Origin: Gemmatimonadaceae bacterium
GTDB lineage: Bacteria > Gemmatimonadota > Gemmatimonadetes > Gemmatimonadales > Gemmatimonadaceae
NCBI GenBank assembly: GCA_025929535.1
Contig: JAICLZ010000009.1
Location: 16,132 to 80,131, forward strand
Direction of reading: 5' to 3'
Length of the DNA: 64,000 nucleotides
Both the position numbers and the translations under genes were made by a program. The stretch's first letter is position 1; each line of letters starts with the position of its first letter. Positions 32,730 to 42,289 of the stretch are shown here, one piece after another. The notes beneath the pieces are model-generated. The model had not been told where the DNA came from, did not search any database, and was given only the letters and a program-made list of their open reading frames with translations.

Positions 32730-35692
32730 GCGTACGGTGGATCGTGTGCGCACTCGCGCTCGCGGCAGCGCCCGTGCTCGCGCAACAGACGCCTCCCCCG
32801 ATCACGCTCCCGTCGCAGTACCCGGGCGATACGGGATACGCGCGCAGCCGCCGCATGCGGCCTTCGCGCAACCCGGCGGACTCCGCGCGCGCGGACAGCC
32901 TGCACGCGCCGCGTGTGCTCGTCGAGTGGCCCGATCCCGACTCGACCATGGCGGGGCTGCTCCAGCGCACTGGCTATACCATCACGCGTTACCAGAGCGT
33001 CAACGCGCAGCTGAACTCGAACCGCCACGAGCTCAAGCTCAGTGGCAAGGCGGCGGTCGAGCGCGTGCAGACGACGCTCGTCGCCGACACGATTCTCTAC
33101 AACGACTCGCTGCGCATCATGCGCGCGACCGCGCCGCTGACGGACACCATCTATCTGCGCGATCCGTCACAGGGCACCGCGGATCTGCTGGCGATCGGAC
33201 GCCTCGAGTACGACCTGCGGCGACACTTCGGACTGGTGAACCAGCTCAGCACGTCCTCCGCGCAAAGCGGACAAACGTGGTACATCTACGGGCACGCCGC
33301 GGCCGTAAAGGGCGATACCACGGGCAAGGGACACAGCATCTCGTACGCACAGGATGCGTCGATCACGAGCTGCGATCTGCCGGACCCGCACTACCATTTC
33401 CAGTCCTCGGACGTGAAGATCATCAGCAAGACGCTCATGGTCGCACGGCCGGCGGTGCTCTACGTGGGCGACATCCCCGTGCTCTGGCTGCCGTTCATCT
33501 TCCAGGACATGCGCTCGGGCCGGCGCAGCGGCATCATCCCGCCGCGCTTCGGCATCACGGACATCGTGCGCACCTCGCCCGACTACGTGCGCTCCGTCGA
33601 GAATCTCGGCTATTACTTCAACATCAACGATTACATGGATGCGCTGGTCTCCTACGACTGGCGCAGCGGCACGAGCGACCGCGAAGGAGACTTCGGTTAC
33701 AACAAGTTCAACGGCGAGTACCGGTACCGCTGGCTCAATCGCTTCGTGAGCGGCGGCATTCGCGCGAGCTACTGGACGTACAGCGACGGCAGCAAGACGG
33801 TCGGATTCAACTGGGCGCACTCGCAGCAGTTCTCGCAGACGAGCAGCCTGAACATGAATCTGAACTATTCGAGCAACACGCGCGTGTATCAGCAGGATGC
33901 GCTGACGGTCGCGCAGGCGCTCGCCGCCATCTCATCCCAGCTCTCGCTCACCCAACGGCTCGGCCCCTTCAACGTCACCGCCGGCGGTTCGCGCTCGCAG
34001 TACGCGGGCCGCGATCTCGTCAATCAGGACTTCCCGAATTTCTCGGTCACACCGAAAGGACCGATCAATCTCGCGTCATGGCTCGAGTGGACGCCCACGC
34101 TCTCGGTGGACAACAATCAGGCGTTCAACCTCGATAACAGCTCGGTGTTCCGATACAGCGATTCCGCGGGAGTGCTCGACAGCTCGAAGGTGAAGGCGAA
34201 CACGCGCAACACCACGGCCAACTTCCAGACGCCATTCCGCATCGGCCGCTTCGCCCTGAACAACACCGTTCGCTACAGCGATCAGCTCAACGATCTGCCG
34301 ACCACGGTCACGCAGTTCGACTTCATCACGGGCGCGCAGACGGGCTCGCGCACGTACGCGAATTTCCGCAAGACGCAGCTCGACTGGGATACGCAGTTTT
34401 CGCTTCCGGGAATCCTCCAGGGCACGTGGAACGTCGCGCCGTTCGTGTCGCTCGCCAATGCTGATGGCAGCTACTCGTATTTCGTGCGTACGACGCTCAC
34501 CGATGGCCAGTGGGTGCACCAGTCGAAGCGCGTGCAGACCGGCATCTCGGCGGCACCGACCTTCTTTGCGTTTTTCCCCGGCTTCGGGCCGTTCTCCCGG
34601 CTGCGTCAGTCCATTCAGCCGCGCATCTCGTTCGCCTACGCGCCGGCATCGGTCGTGAGCGATGAGTTCCTGATGGCAACTGGCCGGACGCGCGCCGGCT
34701 ATCTGGGCGGCCTGCGTCAGGAAACGATGCAGATCCAGTTCAACCAGACCCTCGAGGCCAAGCTCCATTCCAAGTCGGACACCGCCCCCGATGCCGGCGA
34801 CAAGATTCGGCTGCTCACCATCAACGCCTCACCCATCGACTACGATTTCGAGGTCGCGAGACGCACGCATCGCTTTGGCGTGACGACCAACACCTTCAAC
34901 TACACGCTGCAGTCGGATCTCCTTCCGGGCTTCGACTTCTCATCGAACTACTCGCTCTTCCAGGGTGACCCGTTGAGCGACACGGCCAAGTTCAAGCCGT
35001 TCCGCACGGGGCTCACGGCTACCTTCTCGATCGGCAAGAACAGCAATCCATTCAAGACGCTGCAGCGCATCTTCGGAGGCGGCTCTCCACGAGACACCGC
35101 GCCCGTGGGCTCGAATCTCACGGGCAACAACATCAACAACTACGATGAGACGGGGATCAATGCGCTCCCCGCCACCGCGGGCTCGGTGGGCTCGCGATAT
35201 CCGTACGCGATCAACGCGAATCAGGGGTGGAATCTCCAGGTCAGCTTCACGTCCTCGCGCTCGCGTCCGATCTCCGGATCGAACGTGCGGGTGCTCGACG
35301 TACGCGCGCTCTGCCGGCCGTTCCTGGTGGATCCGATCTCGTACCAGCGATGCATCTCGAATCCGCCGCCCACGGATTCGGTGAATGCACTCGTCGGCGG
35401 CGCCACGCAGTACGTCAGCCCATCGCAGAGCACGCTGCGCGGAAATCTCGCCTTCCACATCACGCCGCGCTGGTCGATGCAGTGGACCACCGGGTACGAC
35501 TTCGAGCTGCACCAGTTCTCGGACCACGTCGTGAGCCTGCAGCGCGACATGCACGATTGGCGCGCGATCTTCGCCTTCACGCAGGCGCCGAACGGCAACT
35601 TCGCATTCAACTTCTACATCGCGCTGATCGCGGAGCCGAATCTCAAATTCAATTACGACAAGCGCACGTACAGGCCACAGGAAACTCCGTAG
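32726..35692 (+). CDS. lptD: LPS-assembly protein LptD-like outer-membrane protein
   Basis: 988 residues with a signal peptide ending PVLAQQ. An N-terminal OstA/LptA-like jellyroll spans about 90-230 (HELKLSGKAAVERVQTTLVAD). A large beta-barrel region from about 255 onward shows alternating aromatic-hydrophobic strands and ends in FNYDKRTYRPQETP. LptD inserts lipopolysaccharide in the outer leaflet. The barrel is only loosely similar to proteobacterial LptD, as usual in this part of the tree. The GTG start overlaps the tatC stop, so it belongs to the tol-tat transcript. Confidence 0.85.
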   Translation: MSVRWIVCALALAAAPVLAQQTPPPITLPSQYPGDTGYARSRRMRPSRNPADSARADSLHAPRVLVEWPDPDSTMAGLLQRTGYTITRYQSVNAQLNSNRHELKLSGKAAVERVQTTLVADTILYNDSLRIMRATAPLTDTIYLRDPSQGTADLLAIGRLEYDLRRHFGLVNQLSTSSAQSGQTWYIYGHAAAVKGDTTGKGHSISYAQDASITSCDLPDPHYHFQSSDVKIISKTLMVARPAVLYVGDIPVLWLPFIFQDMRSGRRSGIIPPRFGITDIVRTSPDYVRSVENLGYYFNINDYMDALVSYDWRSGTSDREGDFGYNKFNGEYRYRWLNRFVSGGIRASYWTYSDGSKTVGFNWAHSQQFSQTSSLNMNLNYSSNTRVYQQDALTVAQALAAISSQLSLTQRLGPFNVTAGGSRSQYAGRDLVNQDFPNFSVTPKGPINLASWLEWTPTLSVDNNQAFNLDNSSVFRYSDSAGVLDSSKVKANTRNTTANFQTPFRIGRFALNNTVRYSDQLNDLPTTVTQFDFITGAQTGSRTYANFRKTQLDWDTQFSLPGILQGTWNVAPFVSLANADGSYSYFVRTTLTDGQWVHQSKRVQTGISAAPTFFAFFPGFGPFSRLRQSIQPRISFAYAPASVVSDEFLMATGRTRAGYLGGLRQETMQIQFNQTLEAKLHSKSDTAPDAGDKIRLLTINASPIDYDFEVARRTHRFGVTTNTFNYTLQSDLLPGFDFSSNYSLFQGDPLSDTAKFKPFRTGLTATFSIGKNSNPFKTLQRIFGGGSPRDTAPVGSNLTGNNINNYDETGINALPATAGSVGSRYPYAINANQGWNLQVSFTSSRSRPISGSNVRVLDVRALCRPFLVDPISYQRCISNPPPTDSVNALVGGATQYVSPSQSTLRGNLAFHITPRWSMQWTTGYDFELHQFSDHVVSLQRDMHDWRAIFAFTQAPNGNFAFNFYIALIAEPNLKFNYDKRTYRPQETP

Positions 35693-35736
35693 CGATCGCT
35701 TCGCGCGCGAGCAAGTGTTTCCTTACACGGGCACGA

Positions 35737-35760
35737 AAGTGTCCCCGCAAGTGGACACTT
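35737..35760 (+). repeat. Perfect 8-bp inverted repeat after lptD
   Basis: AAGTGTCC (35737-35744) and GGACACTT (35753-35760) flank an 8-base loop CCGCAAGT. It lies 45 bp after the lptD stop in a less G+C-rich gap before the next gene. There is no T-run, so it could act as a weak terminator, an mRNA stabiliser or a binding dyad. A TATAGT -10-like hexamer follows at 35794-35799. Confidence 0.5.
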
Positions 35761-35868
35761 CGACTGCCCTCTCGAACGTAACCGACGCTGCCATATAGTG
35801 TTAGTCGCGCGAAACCATTGGCGCGTCGCGTGCAAATAGGAAGGGCATCATCTCCCCCGGAGTTACTG

Positions 35869-36690
35869 ATGCGCCCCGCGCTCGCATTTCCCCTTGCCAT
35901 ACTCGCGCTCGCCGCCTGCTCGTCGGACCGGAGCCTCGGTCCCCGCGGTGGCGTGCTCGACACGCCCGAGTCGCTGGTCTCGGTCTCCCTGAATACTGCA
36001 GTTCAGCTTTCCTGGAGCCCGAATGCCCGGCTCGCTGATCCGAATCGCTTTTCCCATTACGACGTCTACTCGACCTCCTACGACCTCGACAACGGGGTCT
36101 GTGACGACAATGGCTGGGCACTCGAGGGCACATCGGTGTCCGAGGACTTTCTCGTTTCCGGCCTCACGAATGGCGTGCCACTCTGTTTTGCGGTGAGCTC
36201 GGTGAGCACCGGCGGTGACGAGAGCGATGTGTCCGCGTACGTGAACGACACGCCGCGCTTCGACTCTCGCAACGTGCTCGTCTCCACCGCGCAACACGAC
36301 ATTTCCACCAGCGGCTTCCGATTCGACTTTGGGCCGTCGTCGCAGCTGGGAGAGGTGGTCTCCGGCGATCGCACCGACATCGACTTTCGCGTGGATCGAC
36401 ACAACGATGGCTCCATCTGGTTGACGACCGTTCGGGACGGCACGACCGTCGTGCTGTACAGCCAGGATCCGGTAGATGATCTCACATCGATCGACATCGC
36501 GCCGCTCAACGGCTACATCACGGGCTCCATCGAGGCGGTGCCGGGATTCGCCTACGTGTTCGAGACGCAGCTGAGCGACGGGCTGCACTACGGCGCGGTG
36601 CGCATCACGTCCACGACACAGGATCACGTCATTCTCGACTGGTCGTATCAGACGGATTTCGGCGACCCGCAGCTCAGGCGCGTGCGGTAG
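35869..36690 (+). CDS. Hypothetical lipoprotein with a fibronectin III-like segment
   Basis: 273 residues. The lipobox LALAAC places a lipidated Cys at 17. Residues about 35-115 look like a fibronectin type III-type beta sandwich: SVSLNTAVQLSWSPN... DVYSTSYDLDN... SGLTNGVPLCFAVSSVSTGGDES. The remainder is beta-rich without a motif I recognise. The ATG at 35869 follows GGAG by six bases and gives a clean lipoprotein signal. An upstream in-frame start would not. Function is unknown; it is probably displayed on an outer- or inner-membrane surface. Confidence 0.75.
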   Translation: MRPALAFPLAILALAACSSDRSLGPRGGVLDTPESLVSVSLNTAVQLSWSPNARLADPNRFSHYDVYSTSYDLDNGVCDDNGWALEGTSVSEDFLVSGLTNGVPLCFAVSSVSTGGDESDVSAYVNDTPRFDSRNVLVSTAQHDISTSGFRFDFGPSSQLGEVVSGDRTDIDFRVDRHNDGSIWLTTVRDGTTVVLYSQDPVDDLTSIDIAPLNGYITGSIEAVPGFAYVFETQLSDGLHYGAVRITSTTQDHVILDWSYQTDFGDPQLRRVR

Positions 36691-36723
36691 CCGGCGGGGG
36701 GTCCTCGCCCGTAGCTTTGGCGC

Positions 36724-38277
36724 ATGACGCAGCGCATTCGGCTCGACGGGGACTCGCTCACGCTGCGCGATGTGTGGCTCGTCGCGCAGGGCGATGGAGA
36801 GGTGGAGCTGGCGCCGCATGCGCGATCGAAGGTCGCGCAGCGGCGCCACTTCGTCGATGAGATCGTGCGCCGCGGCGAGGTCGTCTACGGCGTGACGACG
36901 GGATTCGGCAAGCTTTCGGAGATGTCGATCCCGCTCGATCGCCTGAGCGAGCTCCAGGTCAATCTCGTTCGCAGTCACGCCGCCGGCGTTGGCGCGCTCC
37001 TCCCCGAGCGCGAGGTGCGCGCGATGATGCTGCTGCGCGCGAACGTGATAGCGAAGGGATACTCGGGCGCGCGCGCCGAGCTGATCGATCTGCTCGCGGC
37101 AATGCTCAACGCGGGACTCTATCCCGAGGTGCCGGAGCAGGGGAGCGTCGGCGCGAGCGGCGATCTCGCGCCCCTCGCGCATCTCGCGCTCACGCTCATC
37201 GGCGAGGGTGTGCTGCGCCGCGGCAACGACGCCGGCACGGCCGCAGCGATGCTCGAGAGCGCCGCGCTCGCGCCCGTGGTGCTGCAGCCGAAGGAAGGGA
37301 TCACGCTCATCAACGGCACCCAGGCCCACACCGCCGTCGCCGCGATGGCGCTGATGGACATTCAGCGCATCTGGCGTGTCGCGCACGCCGCGGGCGCCAT
37401 GACGCTCGAAGGATTGATGGGCACCCCCGATGCCTTCGACGAGCGCATCCAGCGCGCGCGCGGGCAGGTGGGTCAGCAGCGCTCCGCCGCGCTCCTTCGT
37501 CTGCTGCTCGCCGACAGCGAGATCCGCGAGTCGCATCGCACGGGTGATCCGCGCGTCCAAGACGCGTATGCGCTCCGCTGCATGCCGCAGGTGCACGGCC
37601 CCGTGCTCGATGCCATGCAGTTCGCGGAGTCGCTGGTATCGCGCGAGCTCAACGCCGCCACGGATAATCCTCTCGTCTTCGATGACGGCACGCTCATGAG
37701 CGGCGGCAACTTCCACGGTCAGGCGGTGGCGCTCGCGCTGGATGTGCTCGCGATCGCGCTGACGAATCTCGCCACGATCGCCGAGCGGCGCATCGATCGC
37801 CTGGTGCATCCGGACTTCAATCAGGGGCTTCCGGCGTTCCTGAGTCCCGAGGCGGGCGTGAACTCCGGCTTCATGATGGCGCAGGTGACGGCGGCGTCGC
37901 TCGCGAGCGAGTGCAAGGTGCTCTCGCACCCGGCGAGCGTCGACACGATTCCGACCGACGGCAACAAGGAAGATGTGGTTCCCATGGCGATGGGGGCTGC
38001 GTGGAAGCTTCGGCGCGTGGTCGGCAACGTGGCGCACATCCTGGCGATCGAGTTGATGTGCGGTGCGCAGGCGATCGATTTTCGCGCGCCGCTCCAGCCC
38101 GCGACGCGCGTCGCTCGCCTGCACGCGCACGTGCGCGAGCTCGTCCCGCACCTCAACCGCGATCGCGTGCTCAGCGACGACATCGCCACCCTTCGCACCG
38201 CGATCGGCAACGGCACCTTCGACGGCGTGACGCGCGCCACCGATGAGCCGCTCCCCTCCACCTCGATGTTCGTATGA
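36724..38277 (+). CDS. hutH: Histidine ammonia-lyase
   Basis: 517-residue enzyme that deaminates histidine to urocanate, the first step of histidine utilisation. The MIO cofactor triad Ala-Ser-Gly is at 144-146 in [17 protein letters not shown]. The tyrosine in [13 protein letters not shown] and the NPLVF, QEDHVSM-equivalent and DIPTD-like regions are conserved. It starts the hut cluster hutH-hutU-radical SAM-hutI. A TAGCTT -10-like sequence lies six bases before the ATG, suggesting a short or absent leader. The stop overlaps hutU (ATGA). Confidence 0.97.
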   Translation: MTQRIRLDGDSLTLRDVWLVAQGDGEVELAPHARSKVAQRRHFVDEIVRRGEVVYGVTTGFGKLSEMSIPLDRLSELQVNLVRSHAAGVGALLPEREVRAMMLLRANVIAKGYSGARAELIDLLAAMLNAGLYPEVPEQGSVGASGDLAPLAHLALTLIGEGVLRRGNDAGTAAAMLESAALAPVVLQPKEGITLINGTQAHTAVAAMALMDIQRIWRVAHAAGAMTLEGLMGTPDAFDERIQRARGQVGQQRSAALLRLLLADSEIRESHRTGDPRVQDAYALRCMPQVHGPVLDAMQFAESLVSRELNAATDNPLVFDDGTLMSGGNFHGQAVALALDVLAIALTNLATIAERRIDRLVHPDFNQGLPAFLSPEAGVNSGFMMAQVTAASLASECKVLSHPASVDTIPTDGNKEDVVPMAMGAAWKLRRVVGNVAHILAIELMCGAQAIDFRAPLQPATRVARLHAHVRELVPHLNRDRVLSDDIATLRTAIGNGTFDGVTRATDEPLPSTSMFV

Positions 38278-39962
38278 GTGCAATCATGACGGACGCGCCG
38301 GCCGGTGCGCGCCCCGTGCGCGCCCCGCGCGGCCGCACCCTCTCCTGCAAGGGATGGCAGCAGGAAGCCGCGCTCCGCATGCTCATGAACAATCTCGATC
38401 CCGAGGTCGCGGAGCGGCCGGATGATCTCGTGGTCTATGGCGGCACGGGAAAGGCCGCGCGCAACTGGGAGTGCTTCGATGCGATCGTGCGCTCGCTTCG
38501 CGCGCTCGAGAACGACGAGACCCTGCTCGTGCAGAGCGGGAAGCCGGTGGCCGTGTTCCGCACGCACGCGGGCGCGCCGCGCGTGCTGATTGCCAATAGC
38601 AATCTCGTGGGACGCTGGGCGACGTGGGATGTGTTCCGCGAGCTCGAGCGCAAGGGGCTCACGATGTACGGGCAGATGACCGCGGGCTCGTGGATCTACA
38701 TCGGCTCACAGGGCATCCTCCAGGGAACGTTCGAGACCTTCGGCGCCGTCGCGCGCCAGCACTTCGACGGCTCGCTCGCCGGCCGCTTCGTGCTCAGCGC
38801 CGGGCTCGGCGGCATGGGCGGCGCGCAGCCGCTCGCCGCCACGATGCAGGGCGCGGCGTTCCTCGGAGTCGAGGTCGATGAGGCGCGGATAGCCAAACGC
38901 GTCGCGAGCGGGTACTGCGATCGCAGCACGCGCAGCCTCGACGAGGCGCTGGCGTGGATCGCGGCCGCGCAGCAGTCGCGCGACGCACTCTCAGTGGGGC
39001 TCGTCGGCAACGCGGCCGAGGTGCTGCCCGAGCTCGTGCGACGCGGCGTGACGCCGGACGTGCTCACCGACCAGACGAGCGCGCACGACATGCTGAACGG
39101 CTACGTGCCGAAAGCCATGTCGCTCGCGGACGCGGCGGCGCTTCGCGCGAGCGATCCCGCCGCGTACCTCGCGCGGGCGACGGCGAGCGTCGTCGAGCAC
39201 GTCTCCGCCATGCTTCAGATGCGTGCCCGCGGCGCGATCACCTTCGATTACGGCAACAACATCCGCACGGTGGCGCACGACGCCGGGCTCGCGCACGCCT
39301 TCGATTTTCCGGGCTTCGTGCCGGCGTACGTCCGGCCGCTCTTCTGCGAAGGGAAGGGTCCGTTCCGCTGGGTCGCGCTGTCCGGCGATCCGAAGGACCT
39401 CCATCGCACCGACGAGCTGATCCTCGAGCTCTTTCCGGATGACCATCAGCTCGCGCGCTGGATCACGCTGGCGCGCGAGAAAGTGCACTTTCAGGGACTC
39501 CCCGCCCGCATCTGTTGGCTCGGCCAGGGCGACCGCGCGAAGTTCGGCGCGGCGCTGAACGATCTCGTGGCGAGCGGCGAGCTGTCGGCACCGATCGTCA
39601 TCGGCCGCGATCATCTCGATACGGGATCGGTGGCATCGCCGTTCCGCGAGACCGAAGCGATGAAGGATGGCAGCGATGCGATCGCCGACTGGGCGATCTT
39701 GAACGCGCTGCTCAACGTCGCGAGCGGCGCGAGCTGGGTGTCGTTCCATCATGGCGGCGGAGTGGGCATCGGGAACTCGCTCCACGCGGGCCAGGTGATC
39801 GTGGCCGACGGCACGCCCGAGATGCGCGAGCGGCTCCAGCGCGTGCTCACGAACGATCCCGGCATCGGCGTGGCCCGTCACGCCGACGCGGGCTACGGGA
39901 TCGCGATCGAGACGGCGGCCGCGCACGGGATCACGCTCCCGATGCTCGCTCCGCGCGAGTAG
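38274..39962 (+). CDS. hutU: Urocanate hydratase
   Basis: 562-residue NAD+-dependent enzyme converting urocanate to imidazolone propionate. Family blocks are [40 protein letters not shown], the NAD-binding [11 protein letters not shown], and the C-terminal [24 protein letters not shown]. The ATG at 38274 overlaps the hutH stop by four bases. A second ATG at 38286 would remove four residues and cannot be ruled out. A radical SAM gene follows after 10 bp. Confidence 0.97.
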   Translation: MSAIMTDAPAGARPVRAPRGRTLSCKGWQQEAALRMLMNNLDPEVAERPDDLVVYGGTGKAARNWECFDAIVRSLRALENDETLLVQSGKPVAVFRTHAGAPRVLIANSNLVGRWATWDVFRELERKGLTMYGQMTAGSWIYIGSQGILQGTFETFGAVARQHFDGSLAGRFVLSAGLGGMGGAQPLAATMQGAAFLGVEVDEARIAKRVASGYCDRSTRSLDEALAWIAAAQQSRDALSVGLVGNAAEVLPELVRRGVTPDVLTDQTSAHDMLNGYVPKAMSLADAAALRASDPAAYLARATASVVEHVSAMLQMRARGAITFDYGNNIRTVAHDAGLAHAFDFPGFVPAYVRPLFCEGKGPFRWVALSGDPKDLHRTDELILELFPDDHQLARWITLAREKVHFQGLPARICWLGQGDRAKFGAALNDLVASGELSAPIVIGRDHLDTGSVASPFRETEAMKDGSDAIADWAILNALLNVASGASWVSFHHGGGVGIGNSLHAGQVIVADGTPEMRERLQRVLTNDPGIGVARHADAGYGIAIETAAAHGITLPMLAPRE

Positions 39963-39972
39963 CGCGCGGCGC

Positions 39973-40953
39973 ATGCTCAGCGCGCGCTTCAAGCCGTGGC
40001 ACGTGCCGCTCTTCGCGGCGAAGTACGCGTACCTGCACGTGCGGCGCTTCCCGGTGCTCGTGCACTTCGAGGTCACGATGCGCTGCAACGCGCGCTGCGA
40101 CTTCTGCGACTACTGGAAGAACGGCGCGGATGCGACGCGAAGCGATGCGGCGAGCTACGCCGAGGCCGCGCGGTACTTCAACCCGGTGATGATCACCTTC
40201 ACGGGCGGCGAGCCACTGCTGCGGCGCGACCTCGAGGAGCTCATCTCCGCCGTGGCGCGGGCGATTCGCGTTCGCTACCTGGCGATGATCACGCATGGCG
40301 CCATGCTCACGCCCGAGCGCGCGCGATCGTTGTGGGACGCGGGGCTCAACCAGTTCAACATCTCGCTCGACTACCTCGACGAGCGTCACGATGTGGCGCG
40401 AGGCATCCCCGGGCTCGCGGCGAAGATTCTCGACACCGTGCCGCGGATGCGCGCGAGCGGAATCGATGGCATTCGCTTCAACACCGTGATCAAGCGGTCG
40501 AATCTCGATCAGCTCGTGCCGATCGTGCGCTGCGCCCAGGAGCTCGGGATCGGCGTCTCGTTCAGCACGTACACCGACGCGAAGAACGGCAATACCAGGC
40601 ATCTGGTGACCCGCGGCGAGCAGCAGCATCTGGAGGAGGTCGTGCGCGAGTTGCTGGCGTTCAAGCGCCGCAGGCGTGGCGTGATCGTAAGCTCGGATCA
40701 TTACCTCGAGCAGGTGCCGCGCTATTTCAGCGGTGAGATGAACGATTCGTGCAACTCCGGCGTGCGCACGATTCACATCGATCCCGCGGGGCAGGTGCGG
40801 CGCTGTCCGGATTTCCCGGCGGACTTCCACTGGCGCGACTTCAAGCGCTACACGCCGATTCACTGCAACGCGTGCTACTACGCGTGCCGCGGCGAGGCGC
40901 AGGCGCCGCTCACGATTGCGCGCGTGCGCGACGTGATGGCGACCGCGCAGTGA
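39973..40953 (+). CDS. Radical SAM enzyme with C-terminal SPASM-like cysteine region, inside the hut cluster
   Basis: 326 residues. The cluster motif CNARCDFC uses Cys38, Cys42 and Cys45 for the 4Fe-4S centre that cleaves S-adenosylmethionine. GGEP at 78-81 and the ISLDYLDERHD strand complete the radical SAM barrel. A C-terminal set of cysteines (Cys260, Cys278, Cys298, Cys301, Cys305) with HIDPAGQVRRCPDF resembles a SPASM or twitch auxiliary-cluster domain, as in peptide-modifying or haem-related enzymes. No precursor peptide is seen nearby. It sits 10 bp after hutU and 7 bp before hutI and is probably co-expressed with them. Substrate is unknown. Confidence 0.85.
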   Translation: MLSARFKPWHVPLFAAKYAYLHVRRFPVLVHFEVTMRCNARCDFCDYWKNGADATRSDAASYAEAARYFNPVMITFTGGEPLLRRDLEELISAVARAIRVRYLAMITHGAMLTPERARSLWDAGLNQFNISLDYLDERHDVARGIPGLAAKILDTVPRMRASGIDGIRFNTVIKRSNLDQLVPIVRCAQELGIGVSFSTYTDAKNGNTRHLVTRGEQQHLEEVVRELLAFKRRRRGVIVSSDHYLEQVPRYFSGEMNDSCNSGVRTIHIDPAGQVRRCPDFPADFHWRDFKRYTPIHCNACYYACRGEAQAPLTIARVRDVMATAQ

Positions 40954-40960
40954 TGCTGCC

Positions 40961-42229
40961 GTGACGCTGCTCTTCGTCAATGCGAAACAGGTCGTCACGT
41001 GCACGGGCGCGCCGCGCGCGCGCGTGGGCGCGGAAATGCGCGACTGCGACGTGCGTACCGGAGTGGCGGTCGCGGTGGAGGGCGAGCGCATCGCGGCGGT
41101 GGGCCCACGCGCGGAGATCGAGCGCGCGTGCGCGGGAGCGTCCGTGATCGATTGCGCGGGCGCGGTGCTCACGCCCGGACTCGTGGACTCGCACACGCAT
41201 GCGATCTTCGGAAGGGCGCGCTACGAGGAGCAGGAGCTGCGCGCCGCCGGCGCCGACTACATGGCGATCGCGCGGCAGGGCGGGGGCATTCACGCTTCGG
41301 TGCGCGACCTGCGCGCAAGGGATGCGGGCGAGCTCCTGGCCCTGGCGCGGCCGCGCCTCGAGCGACTCGCCTCGTACGGGACGACCACGGTGGAGGTGAA
41401 GTCGGGGTACGGTCTTTCGATCGAGGACGAGCTCAAGATGCTGCGCGTGATCGGGCGGCTGTCGGCAGAGCTGACGATGCGAATCGTGCCGACGTGGCTG
41501 GGTGCGCACGAGATCCCGAAGGAGGCGCGCGCCACCCCGGTCGCCCGAGCCAGTTATGTCAAAATGCTTCGCCGAGAAATGCTCCCGCTCGTCACGAACG
41601 AGCACCTCGCGACCTTTGCCGATGTCTTCTGCGAGCCCGGCGTCTTCACCATTGCCGAGAGCCGCGACCTCCTCATCGCTGCGCGCGACGCAGGGCTGAA
41701 GCTCAAGCTTCACGCGGATGAGCTCGCGCCATCCGGTGGCGCCGAGCTGGCGGCCGAGCTCGGGGCCACCTCCGCTGACCATCTTGCCGCCATCTCGGCC
41801 GCTGGCATCCGTGCGCTCGCGTCGTCGGGGACGGTCGCGACGCTTCTCCCCGGCACGATGCTCTTCCTCGGGAAGGGCACTCGTCCGCCCGCGCGTGCGT
41901 TGCTGGACGCCGGTGCGGCGGTCGCGCTCGCGACCGACTTCAACCCTGGCACCTCTCCCACGCCGAACCTGCCGTTCATTCTCACGCTCGGCGTGAGTGA
42001 GCTGCACATGAGCGTTTCGGAGGCGGTGCTCGCGGCGACGGTCAACGGAGCGGCGGCGCTTGGGCTTGCCGCGGAGACCGGTCAGCTCGCGCCCGGCTAC
42101 TCGGCGGACCTGGCGCTATTCGAGATCGAGGACATCCGTGAGTTGCCGTATTGGTATGCAGACCGTCGTTGCATGGGGACGTGGGTGCGTGGCAAAGCTT
42201 GTCACTCTAGCCACTTACCCATAACTTGA
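40961..42229 (+). CDS. hutI: Imidazolonepropionase
   Basis: 422-residue metal-dependent amidohydrolase that opens imidazolone propionate to formiminoglutamate. The metal-binding HxH is in LVDSHTHAIFG, with RQGGGIHASV and KSGYGL for substrate binding, HADELAPSGGAELAAELGA and ATDFNPGTSPTPNLPF carrying the later His and Asp ligands. The GTG at 40961 is used; no ATG fits. No hutG or hutF follows, so formiminoglutamate must be handled by genes elsewhere. Promoter-like elements for the next operon overlap its 3' end. Confidence 0.96.
   Translation: MTLLFVNAKQVVTCTGAPRARVGAEMRDCDVRTGVAVAVEGERIAAVGPRAEIERACAGASVIDCAGAVLTPGLVDSHTHAIFGRARYEEQELRAAGADYMAIARQGGGIHASVRDLRARDAGELLALARPRLERLASYGTTTVEVKSGYGLSIEDELKMLRVIGRLSAELTMRIVPTWLGAHEIPKEARATPVARASYVKMLRREMLPLVTNEHLATFADVFCEPGVFTIAESRDLLIAARDAGLKLKLHADELAPSGGAELAAELGATSADHLAAISAAGIRALASSGTVATLLPGTMLFLGKGTRPPARALLDAGAAVALATDFNPGTSPTPNLPFILTLGVSELHMSVSEAVLAATVNGAAALGLAAETGQLAPGYSADLALFEIEDIRELPYWYADRRCMGTWVRGKACHSSHLPIT
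42199..42227 (+). promoter_or_regulatory. Probable sigma70-type promoter of the TPR-polyprenyl synthase-tatA operon
   Basis: TTGTCA (42199-42204), a 17-base spacer and TAACTT (42222-42227) form a good promoter that lies within the last codons of hutI. Transcription would begin near 42234, giving a leader of about 55 bases before the ATG at 42290. Confidence 0.6.
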
Positions 42230-42289
42230 TTAGGCTGCCGCGCCCGCGGCGCGAAGCGGCCGCCCTGCCTTGGAGCTCTCCACGCGCTG

